Source: Geobacter sp.
GTDB lineage: Bacteria; Desulfobacterota; Desulfuromonadia; Geobacterales; Geobacteraceae
Reading direction: 5' to 3'
DNA length: 64,000 bases
NCBI GenBank assembly: GCA_016177775.1
Contig: JACOUQ010000004.1
Location: 1-64,000, forward strand
Under the pieces are notes generated by a model. That model ran no database searches and was not told the origin of the DNA. It saw nothing but the letters and a program-made list of their open reading frames with translations. This document shows, piece after piece, positions 54,184-62,763 of this stretch; the first letter of the stretch is position 1, and each line of letters begins with the position of its first letter. The position numbers and the translations under genes were made by a program.

Positions 54184-57100
54184 ATGGCTGAACGAGACAT
54201 CATCCGGCATATGATCGCGGCGCCGGGACAAGACCGGCGCAGCCGCCTCCTCAAAGAGCTGTCGGTCCACTTTGCCGATATCGATGAGCGGAGCGCGAGC
54301 GATTTCCTTCTTCTGGCGAAGAGGCTGGCGGAGATCATCAATTTCCACGATATCGATCCCTTAACCCCGGCCGGGGAGTGGAGCCGCTTCTTCGACTACG
54401 ACGAAGGTGAGGCGAATAGGCTGCCGGAATCCGACAGCGGAGAAATTCCTCCGCACCTGGCCCTCTTCATTTCCTTTCTGAAGCTCTACGAAAAGCCGAA
54501 GGAGGTGTTGAACCGCTTTAGCGGCCGCCACCTCGATTTTTATTACAGAGACGTGCTGCGGTTCGGGAAAAAACCGCCGGAGGGGGACAAGGCCCATCTT
54601 CTGATCGAGTTGAAAAAAAACGTGGCCGCGGTGGAGATCGGTCCCGAGCATCTTTTCTCAGCGGGAAAGGATGCAAAGGGGGGTGGGCTTCTCTATGCCC
54701 CTGTCAGGAACACGATAATCAACGCGTCAAGAATAGTATCCCTTCGTTCTGTCCATATCGACAAGAGCGGAATGCTTCTCGTCGCCCAGGTTGCCGATTC
54801 ATCTGACGGGGTGGGTGGGGCGCTGAAGGGGCCAGAACCGAAGTGGCCCCCTTTCGGAAGCAGTGTGTGGCCCAAGGCCGAAATCGGTTTCGCCATGGCC
54901 TCGCCTGTCCTGCGGATGAAGGAGGGGAGCCGCCGAATCATCCTGAAACTGACGCTTTCGGGGGCGGAAAAGCTGAGCGGAACAGCTTCCCTGGCCAAGG
55001 TACTCGACGTCCGCCTTACTGGTGAGAAGCAGTGGATAATAACCACGATTGCCTCAGCTTCCTGCACCAACAACATCTTGTCTCTCGATCTTCGCATAGG
55101 GGCGAAGGAACAGGCGGTGGTCGACTGCGATCCGGCGATCCACCAGTTTTCCTGCCTCCCTCCTGCTCCGGTCGTCCAAGTGGGCCTGAAGCAGGCTGAA
55201 GGCCTTGGATATGGCGAGTTCAGCGGCGTTAAGGTGATCGATGCCGAACTCACCGTGGAGGTGGGGCGAGAAGTGCCGGAGGGAGATGTTTCGGTGAGGG
55301 TACGTTCTCTTCATCTGGAGACCGATCTGGGCATTGCGGACCCGAAGAAGCCTTTTCTTCCTTTCGGCCCGCTGCCGGTTGTTGGGTCGAGGTTCTCGGT
55401 CACCTTTCCCGAAGCAGCGGAAAAGAATGTCTCATCCCTCGACCTGACGGTCAAGTGGAAGGGTGTGCCGGATGACCTCGGCAAAAACTATTGCGCCTAC
55501 GGCAGGAACGAGGTCAATAACAACTTTTTCACTGCAAGCGTTTTCGTCAGGGACTGCGCCGGCACCGACCTCCCCTTGCCCGGTCCGGTAAAGCTTTTCG
55601 AGTCAATAACCTCGAACCCCAGAACTTTTATTTTTGACAGGTCGGGGCCCGTTACCTTTTCCCTCACGAATGATTTTTTCCATTCCGCATACAGGAACGT
55701 TTATGCCGAAGCTGCAATAGCTCTCGCCAAGGCGCCGCAAATGTCGGCCGAGCAGAGAGCCTTGAAGGAATCCGGTACCGTTGAAATAGACGCAGCGAAA
55801 CAGCAGGGCTTCGTTTGCCCGGTTCTGCCGAATGAACCTTATACCCCGACGATAGACGAAATCTCTCTCTCCTATACCGCCACTTCCGGCAAGGTTGCCA
55901 TCTCTTCCATTCTGGAAGAAGACTGCAAGAACGAAGGAATCCGCTTCTTTCATGTCGCCTGTTTCGGTATCGCCAGGGAGCATGGATATCTGCGGAACAG
56001 GGCCGGTTTCATCGACAAGGAAGCCATGTCGGTTTCGCTTCTGCCGGAATACGCGGACGAAGGTCAACTTTTCATCGGTCTCGCGAACCTCCATCCGGGA
56101 GACAGCGTGAGTGTTCTGTTTCAGGTCGCCAAGGGGAGCAACGATCCCGACCTGAAGTCGCAACCGGTCGGTTGGTCGGTCCTGTGCAACAACTATTGGA
56201 AGCCTTTGAGCCAGACGGAGGTGTTGCTCGATTCGACCAGCAACCTCCTGGGAAGCGGCATCATCACATTCATTATCCCTGCCGAAGCCACCCTCCTCAA
56301 TACACTCTTGCCCTCCGGGTTCCTCTGGATCAGAGGGGGGGTGGCGGAAAATGCCGGCGCAACTTGCCATTTGATCGAGATTGCCGCAAACGCGGTCGAG
56401 GTGAAATTCAGGGACAACGGCAACGACCTCGCCCACCTTTCGGCCCCGCTCCCGGCGGGAACCATCACGAAGCTGAAGACCCCGGTTTCGGCGATAAAAG
56501 CGGTCAAGCAGCCGTATGCCTCTTTTGGCGGCGCCCCCGAGGAATCCGATGCCGACTTTCATGCCCGCGTCTCGGAAAGGCTCCGGCACAAGAATCGTTG
56601 CATCACGCCGTGGGACTACGAACGGATCGTGCTGGATGCGTTCCCCAACATCCACATGGCGAAGTGCATTCCGCATGCTAATGAGGGGTCGTGGCTAGCG
56701 CCCGGAAACGTGCTCCTCGTGGTGGTCCCGGACCTGCGGAATAATAACGCGGCCGACCCGCTGGGACCCAAGGTCGATGCCGACACCATCAGCCGCATCG
56801 CATCATGCCTCCGGGCGAGAACCGGCCTTCATGTCAGGGTTGCAGTCAAAAACCCAACGTACCAAAAGATAGAGCTCGATTTCAAGGTGAGGTTCAGGGA
56901 CGGATATGAATTCAACTACTACAGCAAGGAGTTGAAGGCTTCGCTGACGAGGTTTCTATCGCCGTGGGCCTTCGAGTCGGAGAAGGAAATCAACTTCGGC
57001 GGCAGGATATACAAATCGGTACTCCTCGATTTTGTGGAGGAGGTCGATTATGTTGACTTCGTAACCGACTTCAAGATGTTCACTTATACCATGGAGCGGT

Positions 57101-57186
57101 CGACAACGGATATCGACGTGGCCCAGCCGGAGCGTCCGGACGCGATACTGGTCTCGGCCGGTTCCCACTCCATCAGCGAGGTCTGA
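54184..57186 (+). CDS. eCIS baseplate protein, J-like (Pvc11)
   Basis: A 1000-aa protein. The first 250 residues include a Pvc11-type N-terminal region (DIDPLTPAGEWSRFFDYDEG), the middle is beta-rich, and the C-terminal part carries the baseplate J-like pattern: FGGAPEESDADFHARVSERL, KNRCITPWDYERIVLDAFPN and LDFKVRFRDGYE. It is a wedge component of the baseplate, the largest of the operon. The next gene starts directly at its stop codon. Confidence 0.92.
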   Translation: MAERDIIRHMIAAPGQDRRSRLLKELSVHFADIDERSASDFLLLAKRLAEIINFHDIDPLTPAGEWSRFFDYDEGEANRLPESDSGEIPPHLALFISFLKLYEKPKEVLNRFSGRHLDFYYRDVLRFGKKPPEGDKAHLLIELKKNVAAVEIGPEHLFSAGKDAKGGGLLYAPVRNTIINASRIVSLRSVHIDKSGMLLVAQVADSSDGVGGALKGPEPKWPPFGSSVWPKAEIGFAMASPVLRMKEGSRRIILKLTLSGAEKLSGTASLAKVLDVRLTGEKQWIITTIASASCTNNILSLDLRIGAKEQAVVDCDPAIHQFSCLPPAPVVQVGLKQAEGLGYGEFSGVKVIDAELTVEVGREVPEGDVSVRVRSLHLETDLGIADPKKPFLPFGPLPVVGSRFSVTFPEAAEKNVSSLDLTVKWKGVPDDLGKNYCAYGRNEVNNNFFTASVFVRDCAGTDLPLPGPVKLFESITSNPRTFIFDRSGPVTFSLTNDFFHSAYRNVYAEAAIALAKAPQMSAEQRALKESGTVEIDAAKQQGFVCPVLPNEPYTPTIDEISLSYTATSGKVAISSILEEDCKNEGIRFFHVACFGIAREHGYLRNRAGFIDKEAMSVSLLPEYADEGQLFIGLANLHPGDSVSVLFQVAKGSNDPDLKSQPVGWSVLCNNYWKPLSQTEVLLDSTSNLLGSGIITFIIPAEATLLNTLLPSGFLWIRGGVAENAGATCHLIEIAANAVEVKFRDNGNDLAHLSAPLPAGTITKLKTPVSAIKAVKQPYASFGGAPEESDADFHARVSERLRHKNRCITPWDYERIVLDAFPNIHMAKCIPHANEGSWLAPGNVLLVVVPDLRNNNAADPLGPKVDADTISRIASCLRARTGLHVRVAVKNPTYQKIELDFKVRFRDGYEFNYYSKELKASLTRFLSPWAFESEKEINFGGRIYKSVLLDFVEEVDYVDFVTDFKMFTYTMERSTTDIDVAQPERPDAILVSAGSHSISEV

Positions 57187-59940
57187 ATGCTGTCCCCGGT
57201 AACGATACCGAAAAGGAAGCTGAGCGAAGATGTCGACCACCGGCAGCTTTTCGAGATCGGGCTCGAGCATGTGCAGCGCCTTTCCCATCGCATCTGGAGC
57301 GATTACAACATACACGATCCCGGAGTCACGACTCTGGAGCTTCTTGCTTACGCTCTTACCGACCTCTCGTACCGTGCGTCGTTTCCCGTGCAGGACCTTC
57401 TGGCCGCCCCGGCTGACGGCGCAAAGAACTTGAAGGGAGAGTTTTTCACCGCGGGGACGATTCTGCCGAACCGGCCGCTTACGGTGCTCGATTACCGTAA
57501 GCTGCTCATCGATCTGGAGGGTGTGAGGAACGCATGGGTGGAAAAGTTCCCCATCACCTACTATGCCGACATCCCGGCCGGAGAATTGCTGCACCTGAAG
57601 CCTCCACGTCCGGCGATCAGGAATGTGGAGATCCAGGGGCTCTACAATGTGCTCATAGATTTCGAATCGAAGGACGCCGATGCGCAAAAGGAAACCGAAG
57701 AGAGGGTCTGGCGGACCCTTCATGCGAACAGAAACCTCTGTGAGGATTTCGTAGGCATTACCAGGGTCGAAACGGAGGAATTCAACCTCTGCTGCGAGAT
57801 CGAGGTTGCCCCGGATACTTCCGATGCGAAGTTGGCGGAAATCAATGCAGAGGTCCTTTTCCGGGTCGAACAGTATCTCGATCCTCCGATCAGGAGCTAT
57901 TCTCTGAGCGAAATGCTGGAAAAGAAAAAGCCTGACGGGTCGGCGTTCAGGGCAGACGAGATTTTCGAGGGGCCGAAACTTCATTGCGGCTTCATTATCG
58001 ACCATGAACTTGTCGGCGCCGACTTGCGCAAAGAGATATACCTTTCCGACATCATCGGCCTCCTCATGGATATCGAAAGGGTCCGGGCGGTCCGCGAAAT
58101 AGTGGTGAACCCGGTTCGGAGGGGGAGGGTGGAACCGGCGGGGAACAAGTGGCTGATAAAGGTCGATTCCGGGAGGAAGCCGGTACTCGGGAGAAGCCGC
58201 GTCATATTTTACAGGCGCAGTTTTCCCGTCACCCCATCCGTGGCTGTTGTCACGGAAAAGCTCGACGAGATGCGGAAGCAGGCGATCTCAATGGCCGAGA
58301 CGAAACGGGAAGAGGACCTGGAGATCCCGCCGGGAAGGTACAGGGAAACAGGCAAATATCATTCGTTCCAGAACCACTTTCCGCGGATCTATGGGCTGAG
58401 CGAATACGGGCTGGGCAGCGCATCGGACGACAAAAGAAAAGCCATGGCCATGCAACTCAAGGCCTACCTCCTCTTTTTCGACCAGGTGATGGCCGACTAC
58501 CTGGCCCAGTTGAGCCGCGTCAGGGAACTTTTTTCTAACGATCCGGGGATTGAGCGGACCTACTTTCATCAGGCGGTCGATTCGTTTTCGGAGCACGAGC
58601 GTATCTATTCCATAAGGGGCAGAATCGAGGAACTGGCCGCCGGCGGGCAAGACAAAAGAAAAACGATAAAGGAGATCGTCTCTTTCGTTTGCGGCAGGTC
58701 TGCCGATGAAGCTGCCGTAGGGTATGCAGAGAAAGCGGCAGCCCGTTTCCTCAGGACCGGCACGGTGGACAAGGCCGATCTCAAGCGGCTCACCCAGCTG
58801 GTTTTAGAAAACCGGATGGAAGAGGAGACCGTTCTCATCGACAGGAGAAGCCGTTTCCTTGACCACCTGATCGCCCGTTTCGCCGAGCAATTCGCCGAGT
58901 TCGCGCATATCATGTATTCAGATTTCGGCGCGGGACCGCTGTCCATAATCAATCACAAATGCGAGTTTCTGCAGGACTATCCACGCATAAGCAGCGGCAG
59001 ATCCCTTGCCTTCAACCATACGCTGAAAGGGGAAAAGGATCTCTGGGACAGCGAGAATATCTCCGGCTACGAGAGGCGTCTGGCACGGCTTCTCGGCATC
59101 CGGAACTTCAATCGCAGAAACCTCCAGGACGTTATTCCTTACGAGATCTATCCAGAGATCGACACCACCCCGGGGGATGAATTCCGTTTTCGTATCCGCA
59201 GTCGCGAGACGAACGCCGTAATTCTCAGCAGCAGCAGGCATTTTGCGACGCAGGAGCAGGCGAGGGAGGAGATGATGCGCGCGGTCCAGTTCGCGCAACT
59301 GCCTGCTGCATATGACCGCGGTATGACCTCCGACGGCAGGCATTACTTCAAGATCGTGGACGAGAACAAGAAGGTGGTGGCGATCAGAAAGAAGTCGTTC
59401 AACAGGAAGCAGGAAATGGAGCGCGCCATTGATGAATTGATCGAATGCATGACAGCGAATTACGGTAGCGAGGGGATGTATGTCGTGGAAAACATCCTTC
59501 TTCGCCCGGCAGAGGGGAGCGACGACCCCTTCCTCCGCATCTGTTCAGCTTCAGCCGACAGTGACCCGGCCGCGCTGGACCCCTACTCCTGCCGTCTGCA
59601 CGTGATTCTGCCGGCGTACGGGCACCGCTTTGGAAACATGCACTTCAGGCGTTATGCCGAGGAGGTCATCCGGCAGGAGACCCCCGCGCACATACTCCCG
59701 AAAATCTGCTGGATCAGCAGGGAAGACATGGCATTGCTGCAGGAGGTCTACCGGGATTGGATATGTCTGAAGGGGGAGGAGGAAGATCCGGAGCGCAGAA
59801 GCAAGCTCCTGAGGTTCTTCTGTACCCTCTTTGCCGTCAAGAACGTCTATCCAACCGCAAGACTGCATGGCTGTGAAAACGGAAGCAGCGAAGGCAAATT
59901 CTATCTCGACCGCACCAGTCTCGGCACAAAGAACGAATAA
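57187..59940 (+). CDS. eCIS baseplate protein (Pvc12)
   Basis: A 917-aa protein. The N-terminus LWSDYNIHDPGVTTLELLAY (here HRIWSDYNIHDPGVTTLELL) with LTDLSYRASFPVQDLLA is the conserved start of Pvc12/Afp12. The middle contains RYRETGKYHSFQNHFPRIYG and MQLKAYLLFFDQVMADYLAQ, typical of the family. The C-terminus has VENILLRPAEGSDDPFLRIC. It pairs with the J-like protein in the baseplate wedge. Confidence 0.92.
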   Translation: MLSPVTIPKRKLSEDVDHRQLFEIGLEHVQRLSHRIWSDYNIHDPGVTTLELLAYALTDLSYRASFPVQDLLAAPADGAKNLKGEFFTAGTILPNRPLTVLDYRKLLIDLEGVRNAWVEKFPITYYADIPAGELLHLKPPRPAIRNVEIQGLYNVLIDFESKDADAQKETEERVWRTLHANRNLCEDFVGITRVETEEFNLCCEIEVAPDTSDAKLAEINAEVLFRVEQYLDPPIRSYSLSEMLEKKKPDGSAFRADEIFEGPKLHCGFIIDHELVGADLRKEIYLSDIIGLLMDIERVRAVREIVVNPVRRGRVEPAGNKWLIKVDSGRKPVLGRSRVIFYRRSFPVTPSVAVVTEKLDEMRKQAISMAETKREEDLEIPPGRYRETGKYHSFQNHFPRIYGLSEYGLGSASDDKRKAMAMQLKAYLLFFDQVMADYLAQLSRVRELFSNDPGIERTYFHQAVDSFSEHERIYSIRGRIEELAAGGQDKRKTIKEIVSFVCGRSADEAAVGYAEKAAARFLRTGTVDKADLKRLTQLVLENRMEEETVLIDRRSRFLDHLIARFAEQFAEFAHIMYSDFGAGPLSIINHKCEFLQDYPRISSGRSLAFNHTLKGEKDLWDSENISGYERRLARLLGIRNFNRRNLQDVIPYEIYPEIDTTPGDEFRFRIRSRETNAVILSSSRHFATQEQAREEMMRAVQFAQLPAAYDRGMTSDGRHYFKIVDENKKVVAIRKKSFNRKQEMERAIDELIECMTANYGSEGMYVVENILLRPAEGSDDPFLRICSASADSDPAALDPYSCRLHVILPAYGHRFGNMHFRRYAEEVIRQETPAHILPKICWISREDMALLQEVYRDWICLKGEEEDPERRSKLLRFFCTLFAVKNVYPTARLHGCENGSSEGKFYLDRTSLGTKNE

Positions 59941-59952
59941 GGAACCGACAAC

Positions 59953-62748
59953 ATGTCAAACTACATTCCGAGTTGGCTTGTCCTGGGCCCGATTTTCAGC
60001 CAGAAGCATCAGTCTTCTTCCCATCAGCCAGGCGATGGGCACCCCCTTGCCGCGCAGATCATAGAGGACATCGACACTGCCTCAATCTCGCCACGAAGCA
60101 TTACCAGATCGCTCTGCATGTCGCCGCAGGACGGAGAGAGCGCCTCATACTGCAGCAACCTATACGAAAAAAGAAGCTGCACCTGGAAGGCCAGGACCTT
60201 CAAGGTCCTCGACTGGGAGAATCCCGACGACACAGGGGACGACATCCACCGCCTGCATGGTGAATTTTCCGACAAGCACCATAGCCTGGCGTTTTTCCTC
60301 ATTTATATCCATTCTCCTGAAGCCAGGAAGACGGAGCTTCGCGTTAGAAACGACGATTCCATCAGGGTCTGGCTGAACGGAGATGAAATCGAGAAGCTCA
60401 GGTTTATTGGCGAGATGGAGCTCAATGTAGCCGAGAGGTCAGCTGAGGTATGCCTTTACAAGGGTACCAACATCCTGATGGCCGCCATCGCTGAAACCCA
60501 TTATGAATGGGGGTTTTCAGCGAGGTTCGCGAACGATGAAGGCCTGGAGTTCACTACACTGAAACCGGATGCGGAGCCCTTGTACCCGCCGGGACACAAT
60601 CCGGTGATACAGTCGTTGAAGGGCATTTCCGATACCTACAGTATCTTTGAGAAGGACCAGTTACTTACCCATGACCAGCTCAACAGCATAACGGAATATT
60701 TCGATGACCAGACGCGGCTGACGAGGGTAAACCTCATCGGAGTCGGCATTCTCTGCGGGTTCGATGTCTCGTCCGACGACAAGAGCATCACCGTCGGCAA
60801 AGGAGTGGGAGTGACGACCGATGGCGATCTGGTGGTTTTTCCCGCTCCGCGCATATTCCCCTGGTTCAGAACGTTCGGCGAGGGCCGCCCTCCCTATGCC
60901 CCTTTCTATAGGGGGGATATTCAAAAGGGGGAGCTGATCGAGCTTTACGAACTGATGGCGGAGAGACCTCTCACCGACGAAGAGGGGACTTCGGTCGGTG
61001 CGCTTCCCGGCATTCGGGAGATGGCGGCAATTCTGTACGTGGAAAGCTACATTACCGACAGGGATATCTGTTCCGCCACGGATTGCGACAACCTGGGGCA
61101 GGAGCGGGTCAACAGGGTGAAAGTCCTCCTCTGTCCCGCGACGGCGGCCGAACTCCTCAATGTGAATCGATGCGGGCCGTGGCCTCCCAAACTCGATGTC
61201 GATCGTCCCGTCCTGAATCCGCTGACGCCCCTGGCCGCCGGCATCTCGAACAAAGAGGATGCCTGGTATGATCTTATACAACTTACATACCTGAAGGCCT
61301 GCGAAAAGATTAAACGGCGGCTGTGCGAGGGGCTCTCGCGCCTCGGCGAAGTTATCAACTGCCGTGTCGGAGTAGAACTTCGCAAGGCTACCGTCAAGCA
61401 ATGGATTGCTATGCTGGAAGAACACCATGCTGTGTATGCGAAGAGTGAAACAAAGGCGTCCGAAATAAAAGATGGGGGTGAAGGTTCCTACCTGAAGTAC
61501 AAACTGGGGATACAATACTATTACGATTTCCTGAAGGACCTCGTCGAGGTTTACAACGCCTTCATCGATGTGGCGCCTTTCGGTGGCTCGATCTGTTCTC
61601 CGGACATCAACTGGTTCCCGAAGCACTTGCTGGTCGGCGCCGTCGATGGCAAAGTGGCCGGAACCCGGACACCCTTTTATCCCGCCCCCGCCGCATTTGA
61701 CAAATGCGACTGCGTCGATGCCGCGGGAAACCTGATGAGGAAAATCGACGAAATGCTCCGGACTTTCTCCGTGCCGGAAGTGAACTGGGTTGGCGTAACG
61801 CCGAGCAGGACGGAGGAATGGCCGCCGCAAAAGAGGGCGACCCCCTATTACTACCAGGGGGTTAATGATTTCGAAGCATCCCGGATCGGTTTCGGGAAGG
61901 TGTTGTACCGGATGCCATGGCGCGAATTCGGCGGGAAACAGGTCATTTTGGGCGAGCGCGGTTCGAGGAAGAGCCTTTTCGGTGACGAGATGGACCGGCA
62001 GGAAGCATTGAAAATGTCTTTGGGCTCGCACTCCTTTTTCAGGATCGAGGGGCATTTGGGCCAGGAGATAGAGGTAGTCGTGAGGCGCCTCAGGACCCTC
62101 ATTCGGTGTTACAACCTCCCCTTCTCGGTACTGCCGGTCAGTCTGAAAACATCGCCGCTCAGTGAAGAGGAGATCCGACTGGACAGTGAACTGGACAGTA
62201 AAAGTCTCAATTCTTTACTGAAATTTGCTCTGGAGTCTGCTGACGTTGATAGACGCATCGATATCGAGAAACTGGGCGAAATTATGGCAGAGAAGTACAG
62301 GGAGATGCTTTCGGCTGAGAGGAATTTTCGCATAAAAACCGAATTCCTAGATTTCAGCATTATTTTCGATTGCCTCAACTTTGCCCTTGCCAGCGGCCTG
62401 TCGATTATAACTAAAGACGATGCGGGCAGATTTTTTGAGAGGTACATACAGTTTTACCGCAATATTAAAGAATGGGTCAACGATAGGGATTCCTTCATGT
62501 CGTTAATGGAGTCGAAGAGGGGGGCCGAGCATTATGCGGGCGTTTCGAGCGGCGGCACGTTCGTCGTTGTCGATTACAACGGTATCGTAATAGCCGATTT
62601 CATGTTTCCTTATTACATCCCTGTTCTCCCGAGCGCTCAAAAGAAGGAAGAGCGTGAACTATTCGTACCACAGGCAACCACGGGGAAAGGCACCACAATT
62701 CGTAAGGTTCGCCCTCCCGCGGTTGAAGAGAAGCCCCAACCGGCGTAG
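59953..62748 (+). CDS. large eCIS accessory protein with N-terminal beta-sandwich
   Basis: A 931-aa protein at the position of Pvc13 (tail fibre) genes but different from a classical fibre. Residues about 95-200 resemble a PA14-like/galactose-binding beta-sandwich (ELRVRNDDSIRVWLNGDEIE, ETHYEWGFSARFANDEGLEF). From about 215 a second conserved block reads FEKDQLLTHDQLNSITEYFD then QTRLTRVNLIGVGILCGFDV, found in some eCIS proteins. The rest is mixed helix and strand, with a Thr/Pro/Lys tail. No phage-fibre repeats are visible. A ligand-binding or baseplate-peripheral role is inferred. It starts at an ATG behind AAGGAACC. Confidence 0.8.
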   Translation: MSNYIPSWLVLGPIFSQKHQSSSHQPGDGHPLAAQIIEDIDTASISPRSITRSLCMSPQDGESASYCSNLYEKRSCTWKARTFKVLDWENPDDTGDDIHRLHGEFSDKHHSLAFFLIYIHSPEARKTELRVRNDDSIRVWLNGDEIEKLRFIGEMELNVAERSAEVCLYKGTNILMAAIAETHYEWGFSARFANDEGLEFTTLKPDAEPLYPPGHNPVIQSLKGISDTYSIFEKDQLLTHDQLNSITEYFDDQTRLTRVNLIGVGILCGFDVSSDDKSITVGKGVGVTTDGDLVVFPAPRIFPWFRTFGEGRPPYAPFYRGDIQKGELIELYELMAERPLTDEEGTSVGALPGIREMAAILYVESYITDRDICSATDCDNLGQERVNRVKVLLCPATAAELLNVNRCGPWPPKLDVDRPVLNPLTPLAAGISNKEDAWYDLIQLTYLKACEKIKRRLCEGLSRLGEVINCRVGVELRKATVKQWIAMLEEHHAVYAKSETKASEIKDGGEGSYLKYKLGIQYYYDFLKDLVEVYNAFIDVAPFGGSICSPDINWFPKHLLVGAVDGKVAGTRTPFYPAPAAFDKCDCVDAAGNLMRKIDEMLRTFSVPEVNWVGVTPSRTEEWPPQKRATPYYYQGVNDFEASRIGFGKVLYRMPWREFGGKQVILGERGSRKSLFGDEMDRQEALKMSLGSHSFFRIEGHLGQEIEVVVRRLRTLIRCYNLPFSVLPVSLKTSPLSEEEIRLDSELDSKSLNSLLKFALESADVDRRIDIEKLGEIMAEKYREMLSAERNFRIKTEFLDFSIIFDCLNFALASGLSIITKDDAGRFFERYIQFYRNIKEWVNDRDSFMSLMESKRGAEHYAGVSSGGTFVVVDYNGIVIADFMFPYYIPVLPSAQKKEERELFVPQATTGKGTTIRKVRPPAVEEKPQPA

Positions 62749-62763
62749 CCGAAGGAACGACTT

